This document shows, piece after piece, positions 8,836-19,532 of a stretch of 64,000 nucleotides of DNA; within the stretch, counting starts at the first letter, position 1, and each line of letters starts with the position of its first letter. A program made the translations under genes and the position numbers. Under the pieces are notes generated by a model. That model did not search any database. It was given only the letters and a program-made list of their open reading frames with translations, and was not told the origin of the DNA. This DNA is from Caminicella sporogenes DSM 14501 (GTDB lineage: Bacteria; Bacillota; Clostridia; Peptostreptococcales; Caminicellaceae), in the NCBI RefSeq assembly GCF_900142285.1, contig NZ_FRAJ01000003.1:319262-383261 (forward strand), read 5' to 3'.

Positions 8836-10729
8836 ATTGAAGCATTCTCTTATCTTCAACACGTTTAGTAAACTTAATATAATCAAAATATTCTAAAAGT
8901 GGTATAGCATACTTTCTAGATGTATTCAGCAAGTCTCTAAATTGTCCAAGTGTAATTTCTTTATTTTTAACTAAAAACTCCTTTAAAGTATTTTTAGCAT
9001 AATTATAATTATCTACATGTAAAATTATATTATCACTTATTTTTATTAAAAATCCCATATTAATAAGTAAATCTATAATATCTCTATCTTTTCCCTGTAT
9101 ATTTAACATTTTAAATATTTCATCTATCGTTGGAGTTTTAAATTTATTTTCTAAATAAATTTTTAATATTTTATCTTTTAAAGCTTTCTGACTTTCAGAC
9201 AGTTCTATATTAAATTCTTTAAGCGAAATATATTTGTTTACTACTTTTACTGTGCCAAGATTACTATAATAGTTTATTATTTCATCAAATAATTTGCCTT
9301 TTATATTTGAAAATAATCTACTTCTGACTTCTTCTTTAGATAAACCGGGTTTTAAAGGATTTTTTGAGTGATAATCATTTAATAATTTTATCAGTTTTTC
9401 TTCCAAATTATTTATATAATCTCTATGTACAAATGTATTTTCAGAAAATTTTATCACTAATTCGTCTTTTACTAATTTATCTATAATATTTTCAATTTCA
9501 TTTTTGGAAATTCCAGATTGAATAGATATAAAATCTATATCTGGGTATTTATCACTAAACTTAAGTATTATTTTTTCAATTATATTTTCTTTATTTCCTT
9601 TACTTTTAGATTCAAGTTCACTAATAATTTCTTCTCTAAATCTCTTATGTTTAGGAGGATTTGGGTCTAATATAACTCCACCGCCAATAGTTTCAAGAGG
9701 TGAATAGTACCTAACTACAAACTTATCTCCATATTTTGAGCTTATTTCCTCTTCAAGTCTTAATTGAGCAAAACAGCTTTCTCCCGGATACAATTCATCT
9801 CTATCTAATAAAACTACTCTACACAATACTTCTTTAGTTCCATGATATAATCTCAATCTATTCCAGTTTTCTACTTTTCTGTTTGAAGTCTTTAATAAAT
9901 TAAGTTTTACATCTATTATCATACTGCTTTTCATTGAATTTGGAGCTGCTAACACATCTCCCCTATCTATATCTTCTTTTTTTATACCGGTTAGATTAAC
10001 AGCTACCCTTTGACCAGCATAAGCCTTATTTACACTTTCTCCATGTACTTGAATACTTCTAACTTTAGCTTCTAAGCCCTTTGGATATATATGCACTATC
10101 TGTTTTTCTTCTATCACGCCCTCAATTAAGGTTCCTGTTACAACTGTTCCAAAACCAGATAATGTGAAAATCCTATCTATTGGAAGTCTACACGGTACAT
10201 TACATTTTTTTTCTTCAACTTCTTCAGTCATCTCCATTATAATACTTTTAAGTTTATCTAAACCTTTGCCATTTATAGATGAAACTTCTACAATAGGTGC
10301 ATCCTCTAAAAAAGTACCTTTAACTCTTTCTTTTATATCTTCAGCAACTAATTTTATCCATTCTTCATCAACTAAATCACATTTAGTAAGTACTATTATG
10401 CCTTTTTTTACATCTAAATACGATAATATATCAAGATGTTCCTGTGTTTGAGGCATTACACCTTCATCAGCAGCTATAACAAATAATACTAAATCTATTC
10501 CACTTGCTCCAGCTAGCATATTTTTAATAAATCTCTCATGCCCGGGTACATCAACTATCCCAGCTCGTCTTCCATTTGGAAGCTTAAAAAAAGCAAAACC
10601 TAAATCTATAGTAATTCCTCTCTTTTTTTCTTCTTTTAGTCTATCAGTTTCTATTCCAGTTAAAGCCTTAATCAAAGTAGTTTTTCCGTGGTCGATATGA
10701 CCTGCTGTTCCAATTATTATATTTTTCAC
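8834..10729 (-). CDS. selB: Selenocysteine-specific elongation factor SelB
   Basis: The 631-residue protein has the SelB GTPase domain (P-loop GHIDHGKTT at about 10-18, DVPGHE, LTKCD), the EF-Tu-like beta-barrel domains, and C-terminal winged helices that bind the SECIS hairpin. It delivers Sec-tRNA(Sec) to recoded UGA codons. Its start overlaps the selA stop by four bases, so translation is coupled. The length is normal for the family. The matching tRNA-Sec gene is not in this window. Its client in the same cluster is selD, which contains an in-frame UGA. Confidence 0.97.
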   Translation of the reverse strand: MKNIIIGTAGHIDHGKTTLIKALTGIETDRLKEEKKRGITIDLGFAFFKLPNGRRAGIVDVPGHERFIKNMLAGASGIDLVLFVIAADEGVMPQTQEHLDILSYLDVKKGIIVLTKCDLVDEEWIKLVAEDIKERVKGTFLEDAPIVEVSSINGKGLDKLKSIIMEMTEEVEEKKCNVPCRLPIDRIFTLSGFGTVVTGTLIEGVIEEKQIVHIYPKGLEAKVRSIQVHGESVNKAYAGQRVAVNLTGIKKEDIDRGDVLAAPNSMKSSMIIDVKLNLLKTSNRKVENWNRLRLYHGTKEVLCRVVLLDRDELYPGESCFAQLRLEEEISSKYGDKFVVRYYSPLETIGGGVILDPNPPKHKRFREEIISELESKSKGNKENIIEKIILKFSDKYPDIDFISIQSGISKNEIENIIDKLVKDELVIKFSENTFVHRDYINNLEEKLIKLLNDYHSKNPLKPGLSKEEVRSRLFSNIKGKLFDEIINYYSNLGTVKVVNKYISLKEFNIELSESQKALKDKILKIYLENKFKTPTIDEIFKMLNIQGKDRDIIDLLINMGFLIKISDNIILHVDNYNYAKNTLKEFLVKNKEITLGQFRDLLNTSRKYAIPLLEYFDYIKFTKRVEDKRMLQ

Positions 10730-12141
10730 TGCTCATCCCTACTTTCAATTGACTTTATAGCTTCAGCTATTATTTCAAATTCCTCTTCTTTTATAGTTCT
10801 TACATCTAAAATTACTTTTTCATCACTTATTCTAGTTATAATAGGAATTTTATAATTCCTCAAACTTACTTCTATTTTATTAGCTGTAAAATATTTACTG
10901 CTTACTGCAATAAGTACTGAAGGCAGCTTTTCAAGTGGAAGGGCTCCACCACCAACTTGAGAATATCCATCTATTAAATCTATTTCTATATTTTTAACCC
11001 TTTCTCTTATAATTTGATAAAGTTTATTTGCCTTTTCCCTTAATTCCTCTATACTCATAGTTAACATTCTTAAAGTAGGAATTTCCCTCATAGCTTTTTC
11101 TTCATTAAGATATAATCTCAAAGTAGCTTCAAGTGCTGTTAAAGTCATTTTGTCAACTCTCAAAGCTCTCGTAAGTTGATTTTTTTTCATCTTTTCTATA
11201 TATTCTTTTCTACCAACGATAATACCAGCTTGAGGTCCACCTAAAAGCTTATCTCCACTAAATGTAACTATGTCAACACCTTTTTCTAAACTCTCCTTAA
11301 CTGTAGGTTCTTTTTTAAGTCCATATTTTGAAAAATCAATAAGAGTTCCACTTCCTATATCTTCTATAACTGGTATATCATATCTTTTTCCTAAAGATAC
11401 TAAATCTTCTGCTTCTACTTCTTTAGTAAAACCAAGTATTCTATAATTACTCGTATGTACTTTTAAAATAGCAGCTGTTTCTTCATTAATTTTATCTTCA
11501 TAATCAAACAGATGAGTTTTATTAGTAGTACCTACTTCTACCAGCTTTGCTCCACTTTGCTTCATTACATCTGGTACTCTAAAAGAACCTCCTATTTCAA
11601 CTAACTGTCCTCTTGATACTATTACTTCTCTATCTTTTGCCATAGTATTTAATACCAATAAAACAGCTGCTGCATTATTATTAACTACAAGCGCTGCTTC
11701 TGCACCAGTTACTTTACACAATATTTCTTCTACATGTGTATATCTCAAACCTCTTTTACCACTTGACAAATCAAATTCTAAAGTCGAATAATTACATACA
11801 ACATCTAAAAGAGCCTCTTTAATACTTTCACTAATTAAAGCTCGTCCTAAATTTGTATGCAAAACAACTCCAGTAGCATTTACAACTCTTCTTAAACTCA
11901 TTTGATTAGCTTCTTTCACTTCTAAAAAAACGTTTTTTATCAAATCATTTATGTCTATTTTAAAATTTATAAGCTCACTATCTTCAGTTTTTAAAATTTT
12001 TTTTCGCAATTTATCAACTTGATTTCTAATAGACTCTACTACGGTAATTCTAGGAAATTCATTTAAAATATTTTGAATTTCTTTTTTATTTAATAATTCA
12101 TCTATTTTAGGCAAATTTGATAGTAATTCTTTCTTCTTCAT
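10726..12141 (-). CDS. selA: L-seryl-tRNA(Sec) selenium transferase
   Basis: A full-length 471-residue PLP enzyme that converts Ser-tRNA(Sec) to Sec-tRNA(Sec) with selenophosphate. Visible features are the N-terminal tRNA-binding region, NATGVVLHTNLGRA, and the PLP-lysine block TFSGDKLLGGPQAG at about residue 290-305. It lies between selD and selB and overlaps selB by four bases. A 291-base gap containing a terminator-like palindrome separates it from selD, so it may also have its own promoter. Confidence 0.97.
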   Translation of the reverse strand: MKKKELLSNLPKIDELLNKKEIQNILNEFPRITVVESIRNQVDKLRKKILKTEDSELINFKIDINDLIKNVFLEVKEANQMSLRRVVNATGVVLHTNLGRALISESIKEALLDVVCNYSTLEFDLSSGKRGLRYTHVEEILCKVTGAEAALVVNNNAAAVLLVLNTMAKDREVIVSRGQLVEIGGSFRVPDVMKQSGAKLVEVGTTNKTHLFDYEDKINEETAAILKVHTSNYRILGFTKEVEAEDLVSLGKRYDIPVIEDIGSGTLIDFSKYGLKKEPTVKESLEKGVDIVTFSGDKLLGGPQAGIIVGRKEYIEKMKKNQLTRALRVDKMTLTALEATLRLYLNEEKAMREIPTLRMLTMSIEELREKANKLYQIIRERVKNIEIDLIDGYSQVGGGALPLEKLPSVLIAVSSKYFTANKIEVSLRNYKIPIITRISDEKVILDVRTIKEEEFEIIAEAIKSIESRDEQ

Positions 12142-12295
12142 TAAATATTCACTCCTGATATAAACTTTTATCTTTATTGTTTTTTTCCATTAAATTATAA
12201 CATAAATATTCAAATTTCAACTATATATACTTGTAAATTTTTTAACATTAGTAAATTTTCTTATATAAAATCAATTAAAATCTTTTTTTAAGTAT

Positions 12296-12370
12296 ATAAA
12301 AAATGGCATAAGTCTAAATATTTGTGTAAAATCCTTTACAATTTACACAATCAGAACATAAACTTATGCC
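12296..12370 (-). terminator. Nested double stem between selD and selA
   Basis: An outer perfect 9-bp stem (GGCATAAGT at 12305-12313, ACTTATGCC at 12362-12370) encloses an inner perfect 9-bp stem (TTGTGTAAA at 12322-12330, TTTACACAA at 12342-12350). On the minus strand the outer stem is followed by ATTTTTTATAT, which suits an intrinsic terminator after selD. The inner stem is more than a simple terminator needs. The rest of 12142-12432 is A+T-rich with no gene seen. Confidence 0.6.
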
Positions 12371-12432
12371 TTTATAATAAAACAAATATCAATATGTATT
12401 AACAAATAAATTCAAATATTTCCATTTTTAAT

Positions 12433-13479
12433 CTAATTGACTTTTATAAATTTATCTTCTCTTTTTACTACTTTTCCTACAACAGCAAAATCCGTTTTAA
12501 GATTTTCTTTATAGAATTTTAAAAGTTCATCTGCTTTTTTTTCTTCAACAGCTATTAAAAGTCCTCCTGATGTTTGAGGGTCAAATAAAATATCTTCCAT
12601 ATATGTTGGTACATCTTTGCTTATTTCGACATTATTTCCTATATATCCTTTATTTCTATATGCTCCAGCTGGTATTAATCCCATATTTGCATTATCTATG
12701 GCTTCTTCAATAATAGGTATACTTTTAGAATCTATAATTAAAGTAACCTCACTTCCTTTTGCCATTTCAAAAGCATGACCTAAAAATCCAAATCCTGTTA
12801 TATCTGTGCATGAATTTACTCCTACTTTTATCATTCCTTCTGCTGCTATATTATTCAAGCATGCCATTACATCCATAGCTCTCTTTATTGTATCTTTTGA
12901 AACCATATCTGCCTTTATTGCAGTATTTATTATTCCAAGCCCCAATGGTTTTGTAAGTATTAATACATCTCCCGGTTTAGCATTAGAATTAGCAATTACT
13001 CTATCTGGAGAAACTATCCCTGTAACTGAAAGCCCATATTTCGGCTCTTTATCATCAACCGTATGTCCTCCAACTAATAATGCTCCTGCCTCTTTTACTT
13101 TTTCAAATCCACCTTTTAATATTTCCGTTAAAATATCTAAAGGTAAACAGCTTGGAAAACATACTATATTTAAAGCTAATATAGGTTTTCCACCCATAGC
13201 ATAAACATCACTTAATGAGTTAGCTGCAGCTATTTGACCAAACATATATGGGTCATCTACTACAGGTGTAAAAAAGTCTAAAGTTTGTATAATAGCTGTA
13301 TTATCATCTAATTTATATACAGCAGCATCATCAGAAGTATCTAATCCTACTAATATTTTTTCACTTTCTATTTTAGGTAAATGACACAAAACTTGTGCCA
13401 AGGTCTCTGGACCAATCTTAGCTGCTCAGCCTGAACTGCTACTTAATTCTGTAAGTCTTTTGCTCTTTATATTGTCCAT
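12433..13479 (-). CDS. selD: Selenophosphate synthetase SelD, selenocysteine-containing
   Basis: SelD makes selenophosphate from selenide and ATP. The real gene starts at the ATG at 13479, preceded by GGAGG about seven bases upstream, and reads through an in-frame TGA at 13428-13426 (codon 18). The translation around it is [14 protein letters not shown], which matches the catalytic Cys/Sec-x-x-Lys loop of SelD exactly. The product is 348 residues. A conventional call from a TTG at 13401 would lose the active site. Downstream blocks ([27 protein letters not shown]) are normal for SelD. It lies 31 bases after comEA and upstream of selA-selB. Confidence 0.95.
13397..13425 (-). promoter_or_regulatory. 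Candidate bacterial SECIS hairpin in selD
   Basis: Starting three bases after the UGA codon, the minus-strand RNA can fold GCUAA/UUGGC, a GAUU bulge, then GGUC/GACC closing a CAGA loop. The position, just 3' of the UGA inside the coding region, and the small apical loop fit bacterial SECIS elements read by SelB. The fold was found by eye and not scored. Confidence 0.5.
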
Positions 13480-13510
13480 AATTTCACCTCCAAAAATATA
13501 CTACCACATT

Positions 13511-14113
13511 TTATCTAAGTTTTATATATTCTTTTATCGCTTTAAATCTTTTCTCACCTATGCCTTTGATATTTTTAAGCTCTTCAATATTTTTAAAAGG
13601 ACCGTTTTTTTGCCTATATTCTATTATTCTTTCAGCATAAGCTTCTCCTATTCCTTTAATTGACATCAGCTCTAATTTTGAAGCAGTATTTATATTTATT
13701 TTATAATCATTTAAAATATCATGTCCAATATCATTTCCTGCAGCTTTTATTTTTTGAAATTCTTCACCTTTTTCTGGAATTATTATTTTTTGCTCATCAT
13801 ATACTCTTTTTGCTAAATTAATTCTTTTCCTATCTGCTTTTTCAGTTAATCCTCCTGCCTTTAAAACTGCATCATTTATCCTATCACCTTCTCTTAAAAC
13901 AACTAAACCTGGATTTTTAACAGCTCCCCAAATATCGACTATTATCTCTTTTGCTTCTATTTCATCTAATGTTTTCTCTTTTATGCTTTCAACTTCTGTT
14001 TTTTCTACGATTATTGGTTCCTCCTGTGACTTTACTTTAAATCCTATAATTACAGATGTCATAATAAAAATAATAGTTAGTAAAAAAATCTCCCTTTTAC
14101 TAAACTTATCCAT
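13511..14113 (-). CDS. comEA: Competence protein ComEA, membrane DNA-binding
   Basis: The 200-residue protein has an N-terminal membrane anchor (about 8-25), an SLBB domain (about 58-115: IVDIWGAVKNPGLVVLREGD) and a C-terminal double helix-hairpin-helix (140-200) with ININTASKLELMSIKGIG and NIEELKNIKGIGEKRF. ComEA binds double-stranded DNA on the outer face of the membrane during uptake. It stands just upstream of selD, which is probably coincidental. No comEB or comEC is nearby. Confidence 0.9.
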   Translation of the reverse strand: MDKFSKREIFLLTIIFIMTSVIIGFKVKSQEEPIIVEKTEVESIKEKTLDEIEAKEIIVDIWGAVKNPGLVVLREGDRINDAVLKAGGLTEKADRKRINLAKRVYDEQKIIIPEKGEEFQKIKAAGNDIGHDILNDYKININTASKLELMSIKGIGEAYAERIIEYRQKNGPFKNIEELKNIKGIGEKRFKAIKEYIKLR

Positions 14114-14235
14114 TTTTTCACTTCCATATACAATAAATTTTATATTTTTAAATCTATATTCACATTTAAATATTCTACTTATTTCGCAAACTTACCTTCT
14201 TTTTTCTACATTTCCTTAAATTTTTTTTAATTTTT

Positions 14236-14244
14236 TGTTATACT
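14236..14244 (+). promoter_or_regulatory. Extended -10 promoter element for dacF
   Basis: TG-T-TATACT forms an extended -10 box about 40 bases before the dacF ATG. No good -35 is seen in the T-rich stretch upstream, which is acceptable for an extended -10 promoter. AGAGGTGAAATC precedes the ATG as ribosome-binding site. Confidence 0.4.
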
Positions 14245-14283
14245 AATAAAGTATGACTAAATAATAAATCCAGAGGTGAAATC

Positions 14284-15582
14284 ATGAAGCAAATAATTTC
14301 AGTAATATTAGCAATTTGTTTCCTGCTAAATTCTCCTTTAACTGCTAACGCCACCACTTCTAGCAACAGTTTAAACATTTCAGCTGAAAGTGCCATCTTA
14401 ATTGATGCCGATACAGGTGAAATTCTATATGAAAAAAATAGCAATAAACCTATGTATCCAGCTAGTACAACTAAAATCATGACTGCCTTACTTACTCTGG
14501 AAAATGCAAATTTAAATGACAAAATAATTATTGATAAAGAAACTCCTTTTACTGATGGAAGCCGTATATATGTTTTAGAAGGTGAACAGTTTACAGTAGA
14601 TCAACTGCTCCATGCTCTGCTCATTGAATCTGCAAATGACGCTGCTGTAGCTCTTGCAAAACATATATCTGGAAATATTGAAGATTTTGTTAAGTTAATG
14701 AACAAGAGAGCTAAAGAATTAGGAGCTAAAAATACTCATTTTGCTAATCCAAACGGCCTTCCAAACCATGAACATGTAACAACTGCATATGATTTAGCTA
14801 TGATTGCAAAGTATGCAATGACCATTCCTAAATTTAGAGAAATTGTCAAAACTGTAAGATATAAAATACCTCCTACAAACAAACAATCTGAAACTAGATA
14901 CCTTAAAAATACAAATAGACTTTTATGGGGAACTGGTAGCCGCAATAAAATACTCTATAAAGGCAAATGGATTGACATTAAATATGACATAGTAGACGGT
15001 ATAAAGACGGGATATACAACTGAAGCTCAACAATGTCTTGTAGCAACAGCATTTAAAAATAACAGAAGACTTATAAGTGTTGTTTTAAAAGCCATAGGAA
15101 CTAATGTTTATACAGATACCAGAACTCTTTTAGATTTTGGATTTGATAATTTTAAAAATATGAATATAGTCAAAACCGGCGAAATCATTACAAATGTTAA
15201 AATTCCTAATGGAACTGAAAAAAATCTCAACTTAATTACTCAAACAAAACTAACCAAAACTTTTCCTATTAATAAAAAAATCGATAAAATTGATAAAAAA
15301 ATAGAGCTTAATCAAAAAATTAAAGCACCTATAACAAAAGGAGAAGTTCTTGGAAAAGTAATTTATATTTTAAACGGAAATAAAATTGGACAGGTTAATC
15401 TCATTGCAGAAAAATCTATAGATGAAAAAGCAATTTATAAATTTATAAAAAAAATTAAAGACCCTAAAAGCTATTCATTTTTAAAATATATATTATATAT
15501 TTTCATTATTTACATTATTTGGAGAACTATCGTTACAATAAAAAGATTAAAAAGGAGAAGACTCCGCAGAAAAAGATATTAA
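14284..15582 (+). CDS. dacF: D-alanyl-D-alanine carboxypeptidase, PBP5/DacF type
   Basis: A 432-residue penicillin-binding protein that trims pentapeptide side chains of peptidoglycan. It has a signal peptide ending near ANA (residue 23), the SxxK motif at S61-K64 (STTK), SxN at S116-N118 (SAN) and KTG at 242-244 in DGIKTGYT. A PBP5 C-terminal beta domain and a membrane-anchoring helix (about 396-418) with a basic tail follow. DacF is usually sporulation-linked, but no forespore sigma promoter was identified here. It is divergent from comEA. Confidence 0.93.
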   Translation: MKQIISVILAICFLLNSPLTANATTSSNSLNISAESAILIDADTGEILYEKNSNKPMYPASTTKIMTALLTLENANLNDKIIIDKETPFTDGSRIYVLEGEQFTVDQLLHALLIESANDAAVALAKHISGNIEDFVKLMNKRAKELGAKNTHFANPNGLPNHEHVTTAYDLAMIAKYAMTIPKFREIVKTVRYKIPPTNKQSETRYLKNTNRLLWGTGSRNKILYKGKWIDIKYDIVDGIKTGYTTEAQQCLVATAFKNNRRLISVVLKAIGTNVYTDTRTLLDFGFDNFKNMNIVKTGEIITNVKIPNGTEKNLNLITQTKLTKTFPINKKIDKIDKKIELNQKIKAPITKGEVLGKVIYILNGNKIGQVNLIAEKSIDEKAIYKFIKKIKDPKSYSFLKYILYIFIIYIIWRTIVTIKRLKRRRLRRKRY

Positions 15583-15587
15583 AATAT

Positions 15588-15614
15588 AAAAAAGGAGCAA
15601 ATGCTCCTTTTTTT
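15588..15614. terminator. Bidirectional terminator between dacF and ridA
   Basis: AAAAAAGGAGCA, a two-base loop and TGCTCCTTTTTTT form a strong hairpin with A and T tracts on both sides. It serves the convergent dacF and ridA genes. Confidence 0.85.
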
Positions 15615-15616
15615 CA

Positions 15617-16000
15617 TTAATCAACTACGGCTATCATTTCTATTTCTACATTTACATCTTTAGGCAGTCTTGCAACTTCTATACATGCTCTAGCAGGTTT
15701 ATGTTCAGCAAAATACTGTCCATAAACTTCATTTATTCTTCCAAACTGATTCATATCTTTAATAAATACTGTAGCTTTAACTACTTTGTTTAAAGATGAA
15801 CCCGCCTCTTCTAAAATCGCTTTAGCATTTTCTAAGCATTGTCTAGTTTCATCTTCTATACTTCCTTTTACTAATTCACCTGTTGCAGGATTTATTGGAA
15901 TTTGTCCTGATACAAACAGTAAATTTCCAGCTTTAATAGCTTGAGAATAAGGTCCTACAGCCGCAGGTGCTTTGTCAGTATGTACTACTTTAAGTTCCAT
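15617..16000 (-). CDS. ridA: RidA family reactive-intermediate deaminase
   Basis: The 127-residue protein is a typical RidA/YjgF trimer subunit, with [20 protein letters not shown] near the N terminus and the substrate-binding Arg and Glu in [20 protein letters not shown]. It hydrolyses reactive enamines and imines from PLP-dependent dehydratases to ketoacids and ammonia. GAGGAGGGC precedes the ATG. The upstream gene is a YheO-type regulator, with a long perfect palindrome between them, so the two are probably functionally linked. Confidence 0.95.
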   Translation of the reverse strand: MELKVVHTDKAPAAVGPYSQAIKAGNLLFVSGQIPINPATGELVKGSIEDETRQCLENAKAILEEAGSSLNKVVKATVFIKDMNQFGRINEVYGQYFAEHKPARACIEVARLPKDVNVEIEMIAVVD

Positions 16001-16036
16001 CTAAAATGCCCTCCTCTTTTGTTTATGTATATATTT

Positions 16037-16072
16037 AAGTACTAATAATAGAATTCTCTATTATTAGTACTT
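16037..16072. repeat. Perfect 16-bp inverted repeat between regulator and ridA
   Basis: AAGTACTAATAATAGA and its exact complement are separated by ATTC. No T tract follows on the minus strand, so it is not a standard terminator. It lies seven bases after the regulator stop codon and about 37 bases before the ridA start. It could be an operator, an RNA-processing hairpin or a partial attenuator. Confidence 0.75.
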
Positions 16073-16078
16073 ATTAAC

Positions 16079-16729
16079 TTATTTATTATCAACTCTTATT
16101 TCGTCAAGATAATTGTAAATTGTATATCTTGAAACACATAAAACTTTAGCAACATAATCTATAGCACCTTTTATAAGAAAAGCTCCTTGCTGATCTAATT
16201 TTTTTACAATATTGACCTTTTCTTCTTTACTCATATAAGCCACTGGCTTACCCATCTGTTTTAATGTATTCTTTACAATATCCGTTAATACATCATTTAC
16301 CTTATTTCCAATAACTTCTTCAGCTATCTTTTCACTTTCATTTATATCTGTCTGCATTATATCATCAAAAACTCTTCTTGCTATGAAAAGTTCTGAAATA
16401 TCAAAATTAATACACAAACAGCCTATTACTTCATCATTCTCATCTTTAATAAACATAGTTGATGATTTTAACAACCTTCCATCAGCAGTTTTACCAGTAT
16501 AATTTATTATATTATCAATATTCTTCTTTCTTACAGCTCTTAGACCTTCTTCTGTCATTGGACTTCCTATACTTCTCCCTGTTACATGACCATTTTCTAT
16601 AGCAATAATAGAACTATTCATTTTACTAAAATCATGTAGTACTACTTCGCAATTTCTACCAAAAGTCCTTGCTATACCTTCAACTATAGGAATATAACTT
16701 TTTAAAATAGGATTTAGAGAATCTGCCAT
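16079..16729 (-). CDS. YheO/DauR-type PAS and helix-turn-helix regulator
   Basis: The 216-residue protein has the YheO PAS-like domain (about 10-120: YIPIVEGIARTFGRNCEVVLHD, and FIKDENDEVIGCLCINFDIS) and a C-terminal HTH_22-type helix-turn-helix (YVAKVLCVSRYTIYNYLDEI, about 185-210). Relatives control amino-acid degradation genes, for example DauR for D-arginine. It precedes ridA on the same strand, which fits control of amino-acid catabolism. The ligand is unknown. Confidence 0.85.
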   Translation of the reverse strand: MADSLNPILKSYIPIVEGIARTFGRNCEVVLHDFSKMNSSIIAIENGHVTGRSIGSPMTEEGLRAVRKKNIDNIINYTGKTADGRLLKSSTMFIKDENDEVIGCLCINFDISELFIARRVFDDIMQTDINESEKIAEEVIGNKVNDVLTDIVKNTLKQMGKPVAYMSKEEKVNIVKKLDQQGAFLIKGAIDYVAKVLCVSRYTIYNYLDEIRVDNK

Positions 16730-16761
16730 GCTACACCCCCTTCTCTTATAACTTTTTTATT

Positions 16762-19230
16762 TTATTTTACCACAATATTTACTAACTTTGATGGTACACA
16801 AATAACTTTTACTACCTTCTTACCCTCTAAATATGATTTAATTTTTTCACTATTAAGTGCTACTTCTTCAAGTTCTTCCTTAGTTATATTTTTATTAACT
16901 TTTACTTTATCTCTCACTTTACCGTTTACTTGCAATACTATTTCTATTTCTTCTTTTACTAAAGCACTGCTATCGTGCTCTGGCCATCTTTCATTGTGAA
17001 TACTAGATTCATTTCCAAGTAAGTGCCATAATTCTTCTGTCATATGAGGAGCAAATGGTGCTAAAAGAACAAGTATAGTCTTTATTGATTTTCCTATTAA
17101 TGCATAATTTATTTTTTCCTTTTCTTTATACTTATATGTTTCATTGACTAATTCCATTATAGCACTTATCGCTGTATTAAAATTAAATCTTTCTCTAATA
17201 TCATCAGAAACTTTCTTTATTGTATTATTTATTACATAATTTAATTCTTTATCTTCACTGCTATTTATATCAATATTTTCAGCATCAATAATTATTTTAT
17301 CCTTAAGTTCTCCAACTAATCTCCAAACTCTATTTAAAAATCTATATGAACCCTCTACTCCTGTATCACTCCATTCTAAGTCTCTTTCCGGTGGAGCAGC
17401 AAATAATATGAACAATCTAGCAGTATCAGCTCCATACTTGCTAATAATTTCTTCTGGACTAACTACATTTCCTTTTGACTTAGACATCTTAGCTCCATCT
17501 TTCAATACCATACCCTGTGTTAGTAAATTCTTAAAAGGTTCTTTTACTGGAGAAAGTCCCATATCGTATAATACCTTTGTAAAAAATCTTGCATACAAAA
17601 GATGAAGTATTGCATGTTCTACTCCACCAATATACTGGTCTACATCCATCCAATAACTTGCCTTTTCCTTATCAAAAGGCTCTTGTGTATTATTTACATC
17701 TGTATATCTTAAGAAATACCAAGATGAATCGACAAATGTATCCATTGTATCCGTTTCTCTCTTCGCCTTTCCTCCACATATAGGACAAGTTGTATTTACA
17801 AAACTTTCACTAGTTGTTAAAGGTGACTGTCCTTTTCCTGTAAATACTACATCAGTTGGAAGTAATACCGGCAAATCTTTTTCAGGTACTGGAACTGTTC
17901 CACATTTTTCACAATAGATAATAGGTATTGGTGTTCCCCAATATCTTTGACGTGATATAAGCCAGTCACGAAGTCTGAAATTTGTAGTGCGTTTGCCAAT
18001 ATTTTTTTCTTCTATATATTCTATTATTTTCTCACTGCCTTCTTTATTGTTAAGTCCATTAAATTTATCTGAATTAATCATTATTCCACTACTAGTATAT
18101 GCTGCATCTAAATTTTCAACATCTATACTTTCATCTTCAGGCTTAATTACAGGAATTATATCTATATTATATTTTTTAGCAAATTCAAAATCTCTTTCAT
18201 CATGAGCAGGTACTGCCATAACTGCACCTGTACCATAATCCATTAATACATAATTTGCAATATACAAAGGTATTTTTTTGTTGTTTAAAGGATTAATAGC
18301 ATACTTTCCTATAAATAATCCTTCTTTTTCTACATTACTTGCAGTTCTTTCTATTTCTGACATATGAGCTAATTTTTCAATAAAACGCTTTACCTTTTCT
18401 TCATATTCTGTACCTTCTACAAGTTCTTCTACTAAAGGATGTTCTGGAGCTAATACCATAAATGTTACACCGTATATAGTATCAGGTCTAGTTGTAAATA
18501 CATTTAACTCCTTATCGCTTTCATCAATTTTAAATTTAATTTCAGCTCCATAACTTTTTCCAATCCAATTTTTTTGCATTATTTTAACTTTCTCAGGCCA
18601 TCCCTTTAAAAGTTCTATATCTTCAAGTAATCTATCTGCATAATCTGTTATTTTAAAATACCACTGCTCTAAATTTTTCTTTGTAACTAATGTATCACAT
18701 CTTTCACACCTGTCATTAACTACTTGTTCATTAGCCAATACCGTTTCACATGAAGGACACCAGTTTACAGGTGATTTTTTCTTATAAACAAGTCCTTTTT
18801 CATAAAATTTTAAAAACAGCCATTGTGTCCATTTATAATAATCCGGAAGACATGTAGCTACTTCTCTATCCCAATCGTAGCTTATACCTAACTGCATTAA
18901 CTGCTTTTTCATTTCAGCAATATTTTTTCTTGTCCATATATCCGGATGTATGTTATGTTTAATAGCTGCATTTTCAGCTGGTAATCCAAATGCATCCCAT
19001 CCAATTGGATGTAATACATTATAGCCATTCATCTTTTTATATCTTGCAATTACATCTCCTATTGAATAATTTCTAACATGCCCCATATGAAGTTTACCTG
19101 AAGGATATGGAAACATTTCTAAAGCATAATATTTTTTCTTTGTAGTATTTTCACAAACTTTAAAAGCTTTTTCTCTTTCCCATATTTCCTGCCATTTCTT
19201 TTCAATTTCTTGAAAATTATATCTATCCAT
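16762..19230 (-). CDS. leuS: Leucyl-tRNA synthetase
   Basis: A full-length 822-residue class Ia synthetase. The HIGH motif appears as HMGH at about 48-51 and KMSKS is present as [13 protein letters not shown] near residue 577. The CP1 editing domain includes TTRPDTIYG and [13 protein letters not shown] zinc-type cysteine cluster CEKCG...CPICGG is also visible. It charges tRNA-Leu; two such tRNAs are encoded in this window. The gene is controlled by a T-box leader and has its own strong promoter. Confidence 0.98.
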   Translation of the reverse strand: MDRYNFQEIEKKWQEIWEREKAFKVCENTTKKKYYALEMFPYPSGKLHMGHVRNYSIGDVIARYKKMNGYNVLHPIGWDAFGLPAENAAIKHNIHPDIWTRKNIAEMKKQLMQLGISYDWDREVATCLPDYYKWTQWLFLKFYEKGLVYKKKSPVNWCPSCETVLANEQVVNDRCERCDTLVTKKNLEQWYFKITDYADRLLEDIELLKGWPEKVKIMQKNWIGKSYGAEIKFKIDESDKELNVFTTRPDTIYGVTFMVLAPEHPLVEELVEGTEYEEKVKRFIEKLAHMSEIERTASNVEKEGLFIGKYAINPLNNKKIPLYIANYVLMDYGTGAVMAVPAHDERDFEFAKKYNIDIIPVIKPEDESIDVENLDAAYTSSGIMINSDKFNGLNNKEGSEKIIEYIEEKNIGKRTTNFRLRDWLISRQRYWGTPIPIIYCEKCGTVPVPEKDLPVLLPTDVVFTGKGQSPLTTSESFVNTTCPICGGKAKRETDTMDTFVDSSWYFLRYTDVNNTQEPFDKEKASYWMDVDQYIGGVEHAILHLLYARFFTKVLYDMGLSPVKEPFKNLLTQGMVLKDGAKMSKSKGNVVSPEEIISKYGADTARLFILFAAPPERDLEWSDTGVEGSYRFLNRVWRLVGELKDKIIIDAENIDINSSEDKELNYVINNTIKKVSDDIRERFNFNTAISAIMELVNETYKYKEKEKINYALIGKSIKTILVLLAPFAPHMTEELWHLLGNESSIHNERWPEHDSSALVKEEIEIVLQVNGKVRDKVKVNKNITKEELEEVALNSEKIKSYLEGKKVVKVICVPSKLVNIVVK

Positions 19231-19267
19231 TATCTACTCCTCCTTATTATCATTATCTATAATCATG

Positions 19268-19526
19268 ATAAATAAAAAAGGTACCTGAAAATTCTCCCCC
19301 ATATAATATATAGGGACGAGAAATTTCCCGCGGTACCACCCTATTTAGCATAATAATGCTCTCTTTTATGGTTTTTTAAAGGTAACCAACCTCTACAACA
19401 CAAAATCTAGGCAAGTTCAAAAGCTATCTATGTCGATTCACACCAACCATCGACTCTCTGAAATAGAATCACTTTCTACTACTCCTAGAATATGCTGTAT
19501 TCTATTTTCAATTAGTCATATTGTTA
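19268..19526 (-). promoter_or_regulatory. Leucine T-box leader of leuS
   Basis: The T-box sequence AGGGTGGTACCGCG is at 19342-19329. A terminator arm ending GGTACCTTTTTT lies near 19284-19274, and can be replaced by an antiterminator when uncharged tRNA binds. Stem I is closed by TCTAGG/CCTAGA, with the AGTA/GAA internal-loop signature and specifier codon CTT (Leu) at 19415-19413. Uncharged tRNA-Leu should therefore induce leuS. Confidence 0.93.
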
Positions 19527-19532
19527 TCATTT

